Positions 20,050-29,977 of a DNA stretch of 64,000 nucleotides are shown here, in pieces. The notes under the pieces were generated by a model. The model was given only the letters and a program-made list of their open reading frames with translations. It made no database searches and was not told where the DNA came from. Source of the stretch: Malachius bipustulatus (taxonomy: Eukaryota; Arthropoda; Insecta; Coleoptera; Melyridae); NCBI GenBank assembly GCA_910589415.1, contig OU342637.1, forward strand, positions 31,960,162 to 32,024,161, in the 5' to 3' direction. Within the stretch, counting starts at the first letter, position 1. The number at the start of each line of letters is the position of its first letter. Both the position numbers and the translations under genes were made by a program.

Positions 20050-21730
20050 TTCTTTATGCCCAAACAATAATGATCTAAAATCAGTAATTTCCTGCAAAAT
20101 CAGCTAATTGCGTCTCTGCAACCGGGAATAATGCTGCAAAATTCCTGTGAATGTCTTAAAAAAGTACATCTTAAAAAGTCCAGTCTATGGAAGAATTCTG
20201 ATTCTTCGTTAGTAGGTAAGTAGTATAAATAAATTCTGCAGCCTTTTAGTAAAAGGTAATCAGCATTAGAAGTATAAGATCAATCAATATTTTCAATATT
20301 TACAAATTATGCGTTTTAAAACCAGCAATTTCCTGAAAAATCGGTAAAAAATCATTTTATTTAAAATTATTGTCTTTAAAATGTCCTAAAGAAGTCAATC
20401 TTAAGACGTCCAGTCCATGAAAGAATTCTGATTCTTCGTTAGTAAGTATTACAAATAAATTCTGCTGCCTTTTTGAAAAAAGTAATCACTGATTAAAAAT
20501 ATAAATAAGATCAATAAATATTTTGTACACGATTTAAAATTAGTAATTACTCGAAAAAAACAGCAAATTTTTTTCCTGACACCCTCAATATCAATATCAA
20601 ATGGCAATATTTTAAAAAAGTCAAACTTTGAAAGTACGCTTTATAAAAGAATTCTGATTTTTCGTTAGTAAATATTACAAATAAATTCTTCAGCATTTTA
20701 GAAAAAGGTAATCATCAATTAGAAGTATAAGATCAATCAATATTTTTGTCATATTTACATATTATGCAATTTAAATTCAGTAGTTTCCTGAAAAATCGGC
20801 TAATTGCATCCCGGGGAAAAATCCTGCAAGATTCCTGCAAAACATTTTTTATTTTGAATTATTTTTAAACCAATACGGTCTTATGTAAATATCTTAAAAA
20901 AAGTCAAATTTTAACAGTCCAGTCTAAAAGAATTCTGATTCTTCCGTAGTAAGTATTACAAAAGAAAATCTGCTACCTTTTTTTTAATAAAATGTGGCTA
21001 AGAAAAGGAAATCAATGATTGAAAATACGTATAAGACCGATAAATACGAGTATTTTCGAAATATTTTCTATAATTTCATGAAATATTAGCTAATTGTTTT
21101 CCTGCAACAGGGGGAAAATCCTGCAAAATTCCTGCAAAAATAATTGTATTTCAAATTATTTTTAAATCGACATGCACGTTCATATGGCAATCAATATCTT
21201 AAAAAAGTCAAATTTCAACAATCAAGTCCAAAATAATTTTGATTTTCTTCTTGAATTGCCAAAAAAAAAGATTTGCTGCCTTTTAGGAAAAGGTAATTAA
21301 TCATTGATTAAGAATATAAGATTGATAAAATATTTTCGTCATATTTACAAATTATGTCATCCTAAATCGTGATTTTCCTGAAAAAGTAGCTAATTTCGTT
21401 CCTGCAACTCGGGGAAAATCCTGAAAATTTCCTGAAAAACTCATTTTATGTATTTTCAATTATTTTTAAATAGACACGTTCATATGGCTATCAATGTCTT
21501 AAGAAAGTCAAACTTTAACAATTAGGTCCAATCAAATTTTGATTCTTCTTTAGTATCACAAAAAAAAAATTCTGCAGCCTTTTCGGAAAAGGTAATTAAA
21601 AATTGATTAAAAATATAAGATCACCAAATTATACGATTTAAAATTAGTAATAATTTCCTGAAAATCTGCTAACTTTTTTCCTGCAACCGGGGGAAAATCC
21701 TGCAAAATTCCTGAAAAAATAAAAGATTCT
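20050..21730. repeat. Tandem array of ~270-bp units (array 2)
   Basis: Same family as 3.6-5.5 kb. The CCTGCAACCGGGGGAAAATC block or its decayed form recurs near 20,116, 20,330, 20,573, 20,810, 21,102, 21,400 and 21,680, with the same inter-block sequence (GTCCAGTC..AAAAGAATTCTG, CTGCCTTT..AAAAGGTAAT, AAAATATAAGATC). The orientation equals array 1. The 270-bp arrays therefore lie on both sides of the LTR insertion and gene A. Confidence 0.85.
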
Positions 21731-22590
21731 TTCTTATGACCAAAAAGCTCATATAAACTTTGATTAGTGATACAAGAAAATATCCAATAACTAAACGTTT
21801 CATATCAATTTAACAACGCGTTAAAAAATCTATAATACCAGGCGTTAATTATTAAATATACCTACATAACAACCCGTCACATATTGATATTGATTAAATT
21901 AAAGTGACTTATTTGACTAACAGACAGAGGGTTGTTATTAATAAACAGTCGGAGAGCCAGCCACTCTGGTGTGGTGATATCATCAAATTGAGGGCGGGAA
22001 TTCCAGGGGAATTAGTGATTTTATCCTTTATTGTTTGCGATATACATACACGTATTTATACACCTCGCATCTCCGAGCCGAGCTATAAAATTCTTTGTCA
22101 CATTGTCAAGCACATTTCACTGCAGATGACACAAAGCTCTGTATATCTCGTTAGGTGTTAATGACACACTGACCGCCCGCCTGTGCACGGGGATAATGGC
22201 TCCGATTTTCCCACTTTGATCATCAAACCCCTTTTGTCCGTGAATAATATAATAAACGCGAGAGGACTATTATAGAGCTTTGCTACTTGTTTTCTTTGAT
22301 ATCGTAATGAGGTATCAGAATAAGATTCTTTGTTAACTACTTTTCTGATCGATCTCTTTAAAGAGTGATTGATTAGACTAAACTGTGTCCACTCTTCTTT
22401 AACTTGTTTATTATTGAAGTAGTTGAGGGTCTGGAAGATAATCAGTTTTTGTCCAAGCAACTTCTTTAAGTCTCACACTCAACATAACCAATTTCTCGTA
22501 GATCATTGATTTTGTTTGAATTGTCCCTGTCAAGTGGAACGAAGCAGCGGCAATGAATGTAAAAGCCCGTTTGTACTGGAACGAAGGATT
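21731..22590. other. Unique non-coding stretch
   Basis: Base composition is more balanced from about 21,900 to 22,200 (GGTGTGGTGATATCATCAAA). An 85-codon plus frame at 21,904-22,161 has no recognisable domain or codon bias and lacks a TATA/short-exon context. I treat it as unproven. From about 22,300 the sequence may be the LTR end of the remnant below. Confidence 0.35.
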
Positions 22591-22609
22591 TCTCGATTGG
22601 GTAGTTAGA

Positions 22610-22760
22610 GGGTAACTAACGGTGCCGTGACCAGGATTGGGACCTAACAACAACATAAGAAGAACGCATACCTTCTAGTTCTTCTGGAAAACTGTTGAAT
22701 TAGAAAACTAGACAGTAACAAATGGTGCCGTGACCAGGATTCTGACCTAATAATAGTATG
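22610..22760 (+). other. Duplicated LTR-retroelement primer site (tRNA-His type) remnant
   Basis: GGTGCCGTGACCAGGATT occurs at about 22,621 and, as TGGTGCCGTGACCAGGATT, at 22,725. Both are followed by GACCTAA and then CATACCTTCTA, giving a direct duplication of about 105 bp. The motif is the complement of the 3' end of tRNA-His (AATCCTGGTCACGGCACCA). The second copy has CAGTAACA-AA just before it, like an LTR terminus plus spacer. I infer the LTR/leader junction of a dead BEL- or gypsy-type element. Confidence 0.45.
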
Positions 22761-23790
22761 GAAAGGACTCATACCTTCTATAATTATTTCTCCACTAAAC
22801 CATCTTAATGCAATCGACTAGAAATCATACAAAATATAAATATGGAAGAATTTTTATTCGGGTTGATGATCAAAATTTTATTTGATCATCAAGTTTGCAC
22901 TAAAATCTTTCCTAGAACTATTTTTCTCATTATTAAAATGAAATGAAAATTATGAAACAAAATGTAACCTAATTGAGCAACGAGTATCTACTTATCATCA
23001 ATAAGCGCCACTAATTTTTAAGTAACTTAATTTTGTTTACTTTAGGAACATTGCAAGAATCTCTCCACTCTTGGGTTGAGAAAGAACCATTGTATAATTT
23101 GTAGGTGCCAAATCCGATGATTAATTAGGTTTTTATCTAAAGTATTATAATGTTAATCTTCGATGATGTATGGGCTTAAAGATACCATATCTTCACCCAT
23201 TAAGACGTCCTGCGGACCATACAGAATCCAATATTTGATGGATTACTGCTCAAGTGTAAAAGCAGTCATCTATAAAACCCCAATCAGGAATCCCGGCGGC
23301 GGTGTTGTCGTTTAATTTTTCTTATTAACAAAAAACACTTTTTTTCTAATATTCTCTTGGAAATTTTTATTAAAACAAAAAAATTATATTTTTTTCGTAC
23401 CTACCTACCTACCTACAGAGGAGTATACAAAAAAAAATTACAAGACAAGGGCATATGGAAGATTCGAAAATGTTAAAAAATAACTGGGAAACTGGCAACG
23501 TCGTTTAGGTACTAGTACCAAACGTCACAAACAAAGTGAATGATGCATTTTCCCCTAACAGAAGCGACTTCTTGGTCCGATCAGGATGCGTTTTGGCCGC
23601 GCGCGGCCTTTCGCCTTACGTAATAATTTTTTTCGAGATGACGGATGGCACCACTTAGAAAAACTGATGCATTAGATTGCTCACAGGATCTTTCCGGGCG
23701 TCGCGCATTAACTTCGTTTGCGCAATACTAATTTGTTCTTATCTGATCAATATTTAAGGCTTTTAGCGTTATTACCAAATCGTCCGTGCC
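22761..23790. other. Upstream region of gene B
   Basis: Mostly AT-rich without a credible open frame. A short CCTACCTACCTACCTA microsatellite lies at about 23,400. A perfect 14-bp CpG palindrome GGCCGCGCGCGGCC is at 23,595-23,608, about 220 bp before the inferred start of gene B transcription. A GC-richer unique stretch (23,560-23,720) is the best candidate for promoter-proximal control. Confidence 0.45.
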
Positions 23791-23800
23791 TTCTGGATTC

Positions 23801-23836
23801 TATAAATTGATAAAGGTGAGTTATGGTTTCATTTCC
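23801..23836 (+). promoter_or_regulatory. Core promoter of gene B (TATA + initiator)
   Basis: TATAAA at 23,801-23,806 is followed 30 bp later by TTCATTTC, an arthropod TCAKTY-type initiator with its A at 23,831. The ATG of the short first exon begins at 23,865. Confidence 0.65.
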
Positions 23837-23864
23837 TTCAGTTGGTTTTTTATGAGCGAGCAAA

Positions 23865-26800
23865 ATGAAGATGTCTCGGGTAAGCGCTACTTACTGTTTT
23901 AATCATTTAGATCCCGTTAATTTTTTCTCGTGCTTTATTAGCTTTGTGGTTTTAGGAGCAGTAATTTTATACAAAAAAATTAACCCTAATAATTATTGTC
24001 CAATTAATTATTTTATATTTCTAAGAATGGTCCAGTGCGGCTTTGAAGATGAAGTGCGTGAAGTGCCACTTTACGTATTTCTATTTTTTTTTTTGAGGGT
24101 TTTATGTCACATATTTTCTGTTAAAAAGGTTAAAAGGTACGGTTTTTCCCAGATCCGGCTAAATAAATTTTTTTTAGGAAGGTCCTATGCGTCACAAGGT
24201 CCGGTCAGCTCAATTTTTTTTCCAATACTTGGTTAACTCGAAAATGAGATTTTCCCTTTTTTCAAATTCCGGTCAAATTAGACAAAAAAATCAATTAATT
24301 CACAAAAAGTGTTTAATGTATTGATTGTAATTATGTTATTACAGTTGTAGATGTATACAAGGTTATACTAAGTAAGTGCGAAAAATTTTAGGGGACGATT
24401 TCTAGGCTCATTCCAAAGAAAAAAAGTTTTTTATTAATTCGGATATTTTTTCCAGGAACCGTTTTTAAGATACATGGTGTCAAAAAAAGATTCAAGTCTC
24501 TATCTCTTCGTTAAGTTAGTTAAAAATCGTTTGAAATATTTGTACCGCAGACAGACAAGAAAGCGAGTTGATAAAAACATGAGAAAAAATTGGGGATGAA
24601 GCTACTTCTCTCCAGGCAAAGATCTTTATAAGGTTACTGATAATTTTTCTCTGGTTAATATTTTTTTTACATTTTACGATATGATCATTTAATTCGTGAT
24701 TTATTTATATTTAAAATTAATTGAAGAGACAAAAAAGTTATTTTATTTACAAAAAGTGTTTAATCTATCGATTGTGTGTAATTACAGTTGCATATGTATA
24801 CCTACAGGCTTTTCCTAAATAAGTGTGAAAAATTTTAAGTGACGATTTCCAGGCTCATTATAAGGAAAAAGTCCCCAATAAGGTGTCAAAAAAAGATTCA
24901 AGTCTCTAGCTCTTCGTTAAGTTAGTTAAAAATCGATTGAAATATTTGTACCGCAGACAGATAAGAAAGCGGGTTAATAAAAACGTGGTAAATAATTAGG
25001 GTTGCAACCACTTCTCTCCAGGCAGAGATTTTTATAAGGTTGCTGATAATTTTTCTCTGGTTAATATTTAAATTACATTTTACGATAATTACGAGCATTT
25101 GATTAGGATTTATTTCATTTTCAAATTAATTGAAGAGACAAAAAAGTTAATTCATTCACAAAAAGTGTTTAATCTATTGACTGTGTGTTATCCTAAATAG
25201 TGCAAAAAAATTTAGGGGGCAATTTCTAGGCTTCCGGAAACCGTTTTTGAAATACAGCGTGTCAAAAAAAGATTCAAGTCTCTATCTCTTCGTTACGCTA
25301 GTTAAAAATCGATTCAAATATTTGTACCGCAGACAGACTATTAAGACAGCGAGTTAATAAAAACGTGGTAGCTTGCAAATAATTTTTCCATTTCTTTCCC
25401 ATATTCCTCACGCTTTAATTAATTTATCTTCAATAGTCTTCAATACAATTTATCAATAATCAAGGGAATCTAAAAAAAATAATATTTTTTATAATATTTT
25501 TCTACCGAATCAAATCTTTAAATAACAATTTCTAATGGAAGTCTATCACAAACATCATCGTCCTTATTTCTTATTTTCCCAGACCTATCCATAGTTGCAC
25601 ACCCAATAATTTCCTCCCTCTGCGGTCTTCCAATTCTCTTTCCTTTCAATTCCCGAAACCCACATTTAGCGTTTCCGCTTTCACTTTTACTCTCACTCGG
25701 ACTAACTTCATTAATCTACTCGTTCGGTAGAGCCCGTTCATTTCTCACCTCCTTCAGGAGTCGAGCAGGAGCGACCCTACCGCGTATTACTTTCAGGGAC
25801 AGGGAATACAGTTAGTAGTTCTAGTTAGTAGTAGAATGTCCCGTGGTAAAATCGAGATTAATCATTGTTAATTTTATTGTAAAATTTTTGTGGCGGTAAA
25901 AATGAAATAAATTCATCTCAAGACAGGAATAAGGGAAAAATGAGGTTGGCTCTAGACGTCATAAAATTCGTAGCTCTAATTAAAAAAATATGATCTTCAC
26001 TTCACTCTGAACAATAAGTCGAGAAAAAAAAAAGAAAAAAAAATTATTAGTATAAAGCAGCTTCATTTACAAGAAGATGAATGATGGGTTGCATAAAGAC
26101 AAGCACCAGAATTTATTTTATTTTATTGAAAGAAACAAATTTTGTATTTTGATTTTTTTTTATATTTTGAATTTTATATTGAATATTTTTTTATTTAGGT
26201 AGGTTATACAGGGTGGGGGTAACTTTAAAATTTTGAACAGGAACATTTTTCTTATTCCAATTTGGTTTTTACGGCTTAAAATACGTAGGAAATTTCCTGC
26301 AAAATTCCTGCAAGAAAGGTGTGCTTTCTTTATTTTTTTTTTCTTTCTTTATTTAAGAAAGGTATTTTTTCTTTATACGTAGGAATTGCCTGAATTTTTC
26401 TTCTCTCCATGCATGGATCTTTTTCGTTAATTTCAGTAGTAATTTTCCAAAAATATCCACGAAACAATAAAAAAAGAAAACAATAAATTTCGAAAAAAAA
26501 TTAAATCCGTCGATTACAGCGCCCTCTATCATAAATATAAAAAAAAGTTAAACAAAATCTGCCCATTTTTAGTCTTTAAATACGAATCTGCAATAAAAAT
26601 AGGGGTTTTTGATTAAATTTCATAATACACCCCCCCGCCCCCTTTCACCTTAATAAAGGAGAGGGAGAGAGGGAGCAATTTTCCATGTATTTTGGGGTGT
26701 AAAATTCGAATCTTTAGTCTGCACTTAAAAATAAATTTTTCAAGCTAAATTTTCCAATTTACCCTTCTCTCCCTCTAAATTAGAAAGAAGGGTAGCTAAA

Positions 26801-28503
26801 TTAGATAAAGGAAATTAGAAAATTTCCTACGTATTTTCTCTAAATTAGAGAGGGAGGGGGAGCAATTTCCCACTTATACTCAGTCGTAAAATCCTTATCT
26901 GCAATAAAAAATTGGGGTTCCTGAATTAATTTCAAAGTCACACCCGCCCCCTCCCACCTTAAAGGAGAGGGAGAGGGGGAGCAATTTTCCACTTATTTTG
27001 GGGAGTAAATTCCAAATCTTTAGTCTGCACTTGAAAACAAATTAATGTTTCAAGCTAAAATTTCAATCTAATCCCCCCCCCAATTTAGAGAGGGAGGGGG
27101 AGCAATTTCCTACGAATTCTCCGTATCTGCAATAAAAAACAAGGGTTCTTGAATAAATTTCAAAATTTATCCCCCGCTCGCCTCCCATCTTAACGGAGAA
27201 CGAGGGGGAGTTATTTCCTACGTATCTTCAATCGTAAAATTCGTATCTGCAATAAAAAAATAAGGGTTCCTATAAAAACTCATAGTAACCCCCCTCCGCC
27301 GAACCTATGAAGAAAAGGGGGTTCTTAATTTTTAAATAAATTTATTTCCTCGAGAAATGGTGATCGTGAACCTTTTTTCGTATAAATAAAGCGTGAAATA
27401 GGCAAAAAGTTCAAGTTATATTTCCAGGTTCCCGGATGTATCCTTGAGGAACTCCAAACTTTTCTTATAAATCCCCCAAAAAAACTTTAAAGCTTATACG
27501 GTCCCCCAAATCTACCCGTTAACTTAACGGACCTTTAAACTACAATTTTTTGATTTTTTTCTCATTTCAGGTAACAATAATTCTCACTCTAACCATTCTG
27601 GTAAACTTCTCCTCTTCATCAATAATTGAAGCAGCTAACAGGGCTTCGAATTACCAACGTAATAACAACCCCCGGATTCCACCACCAAAAACAAGATCAA
27701 CTCCCGAAACGAGAGACCAACAATTCCAAGGCTACGATTATCCCAAACCAACATCAAGAAATTTACACCAACCACAACAAAATTCCAAACAATCACATCC
27801 AGAAATTCCAGGAACTAGATCTCAACAGTCCCAAGGCTACGATTATCCTGAACCAGCGTCCAGAAATGTATACCAAACACAACCAAATTCAAGACAATCA
27901 CATCCAGAAACTCCAGGAACGAGAGATCAACAATTCCAAGGCTACGATTATCCAGAACCAACATCAAGAAACGTATACCAACCACAAATAACCAGAAATT
28001 TAGATCAATCCTATGGTGTACCGGCAACAAGCAGAAACCGAGACCAGCAGCAAGGATTACTGATCACAAGAGGTTTTTCATCGAATTTCGGGCAACCTAT
28101 CGCTGTCTTTTACATCACCCCTGAAACGTCCTTCACGGATCACTCCGGATCTACCAGATCTAGATCTTTGCCAAGATTCGGATTTAATAATGGTTATCCC
28201 GAATCTCGAGCCAGAATCGCGGGAATACCTGCAGAGAGGATTGGGGCGAGTCGTCAAAGAGGTCCAGTGGCGAGAAACCAAAACCAGAAGCCTCAACTTG
28301 CAAGAGGGAATGGTGGGAGATTTCCGGTTATTGTTGATTCTGATAGTGTTACTGTAATTTCGGCTGGTGAGACACCTGAGCTTCCTTCATACCCGACTTT
28401 TCCGAGCGATAATTTGATCGGGATAACTGGAACGGGACTTTTGGATTCGTACGTGCCTAGTATCCAGGGTGGTATTCCTTACAGCTATCAAGATTGTTAT
28501 TGA
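23865..28503 (+). CDS. Gene B: secreted repeat protein, paralog of gene A
   Basis: Exon 1 is 23,865-23,879 (ATG AAG ATG TCT CGG, donor GTAAGC). Exon 2 is 27,571-28,503 (acceptor TTTCAG). Joined in phase 0 they give a signal peptide MKMSRVTIILTLTILVNFSS and a protein of about 315 residues. Residues about 45-150 hold three ~40-residue repeats (RDQQFQGYDYP-EP-SRNVYQ). A block FPVIVDSDSVTVISAGETPE recalls the IVIVVSAEP block of gene A, and the end SYVPSIQGGIPYSYQDCY shares SYVPSxQGGI with it. There is no catalytic domain. Intron 1 is 3.7 kb and full of repeats. Poly(A) signal AATAAA is at 28,582-28,587. The role is inferred as extracellular matrix or cuticle protein. Exon 1 rests on splice phase, TATA position and signal-peptide fit, not on transcript data. 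Confidence 0.85.
24275..25380. repeat. Three tandem ~420-bp repeats in gene B intron 1
   Basis: Starts at about 24,275, 24,719 and 25,129, each with CACAAAAAGTGTTTAAT near the head, then AAAGATTCAAGTCTCTA..CTCTTCGTTA and ATTTGTACCGCAGACAGA. The third copy is shorter. No coding potential. Confidence 0.85.
26570..27310. repeat. Purine/pyrimidine-rich tandem repeats in gene B intron 1
   Basis: GGAGAGGGAGAGGGGGAGCA followed by TTTCC(A/T)AC-TAT and (T)CTGCAATAAAAA is repeated about five to six times with mixed spacing, alternating with CCCCCTCCCACC runs. Strand asymmetry is strong (long A/G runs). It lies just upstream of the large exon. Confidence 0.75.
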
Positions 28504-28789
28504 TATGATCCTGGATGGTTTTTACTTGTACTTATACTCATGTAAAATAGAATAATTTTGTACAAAAAAATATTATTTTGAAATAAAACATTGTAGACAC
28601 ATTGTCTCTTCATTTCGCCAAATTTTGGGGGACCTTGTTTGGACTATTATTTCGTCACCTTGGTGATCATCACTTTTTTAACGCAACCTTTCATTGTTCG
28701 TGCTTTGGGCTCATTGAAACTTGACAGCATTTTTTGGGGAGAGGTAAAGTCTCAGGCACATTTTGTGAGAGATGACTAGAGACTCCACA

Positions 28790-29107
28790 GTTTTTGAGGC
28801 AAGGGCATCATGTGGAGGGGGTTCTAGACCATCGGCAGTGGAATGAACGGCATAGGCTTAACTGTGGCTCAACGTTTCCAATGCCCTGAGAGAAAACCTG
28901 GGACCAGAAGATATATTGGGGTTTCCTCCCCTCCACGCAGAAACTGCAGGTTTGATAATTTTGTAGATCGATCAAGTTAAGGTGTGCTCTGAGTCTCCAA
29001 TGTCCCGTGGGAAAACCTACCAACATTCTTAAGCCATTTTTGTTGAGTTTGATGCAATCTACTTCTTGGAGGCTCCAAAAGTTTTCTTGGTTGTATTTCC
29101 CAAGCAT
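28790..29107 (-). pseudogene. LINE ORF2 C-terminal fragment (GHxRLxxHL zinc region)
   Basis: The minus strand encodes LVGFPTGHWRLRAHLNLI, then TCSFCVEGRKPQYIF. This is the conserved tail of jockey/CR1-type LINE ORF2 proteins after RNase H (LTGHxxLxxHLxxxGL..CxxCxxExETxxH). The frame is open for 99 codons but has no upstream RT or RNase H. It is the better copy of the family seen at 290-600. Confidence 0.7.
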
Positions 29108-29930
29108 TAATTTGGGATCTTAATCCTGGGAGCAGTTTTCTAGAGTTTTGGATTTCTTTGATTTAAAGAGTAAGTTATTTTCTCTGCATTCTTCGTTTCT
29201 TCGTCTTAAAAACGCAATCATAATTTCAAAACACTCGGTATAAGAGCCCGATTTATGAGCCTCATCATAAACCGCTCTGTATGAATTGGAATTGAGAAAT
29301 TATCAAATAAATTAGAAAATTGAATAGGAGAAATGCGAAATGGAGCGGACCGAATCAAATACCACGCCAGGCTGTACGAACTCGATACTCGACCTTTGAT
29401 GGCCCTTCAGCGATTTAATAAGCTTTCCCCGCTTCAAGGAGGTCTTAACAGAACGCCAACGGCAATAACTTGAACTGAAATGGCAAAAATAGACCTCAGT
29501 CGATCGTTGTGTTGTGTGGCGAACCAGAACAGACGCTTTGCCCCGTTGCAACCCCCCAACATAATTGAACTCATCAGTTAATGTAATTGATCATTAACAA
29601 TGTATGTGAATGCAATATTATGCATGTCAGTGTTGCGATTGCTCGGTATGCCGGTTTCGGTTATGAGATCATCTTCAGAAGCCACATTATTAGTTATGTG
29701 AAGACAATACTCACATTTTGAAAAACTGAGGGTGGTTATAACTGGAAGAGTTTTTTTTAGCACCGTCACCTCTCTCTATCTCCCTTATTTTTTTAACAGA
29801 CTTCTTGTTTTAATTTTCCTCTTAAATCTTATTGCATATTATCTTTTTTTAATTATTATTAAATAATAAAATAAATAAGGTTAGGTTTGACACAGGTACA
29901 ATAATAAAAAGCGATATAATATTTTTAATA
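29108..29930. other. Non-coding gap between LINE fragment and gene C
   Basis: No functional gene is visible. At 29,640-29,690 the minus strand reads CTGAAGATGATCTCATAACC then GAAACCGGCATACC, a transposon-associated motif resembling a degenerate hammerhead core, within a 63-codon frame containing SEDDLITETGIPSNRNT. This is probably a retroelement scrap. The rest is unassigned. Confidence 0.35.
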
Positions 29931-29932
29931 TT

Positions 29933-29938
29933 TTTATT
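29933..29938 (-). terminator. Poly(A) signal of gene C
   Basis: TTTATT on the plus strand is AATAAA on the minus strand, 40 bases beyond the gene C stop codon. Confidence 0.7.
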
Positions 29939-29977
29939 TACATCTTTACAAAGTAGATCACTAATAATAGAATAAAT

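Noticed and set aside
29640..29690. CTGAAGA...GAAACCGGCATACC on the minus strand as a second hammerhead
   Set aside because: No stem II can be drawn and the cleavage context is GCA rather than GUH, so it is at most a decayed relative.
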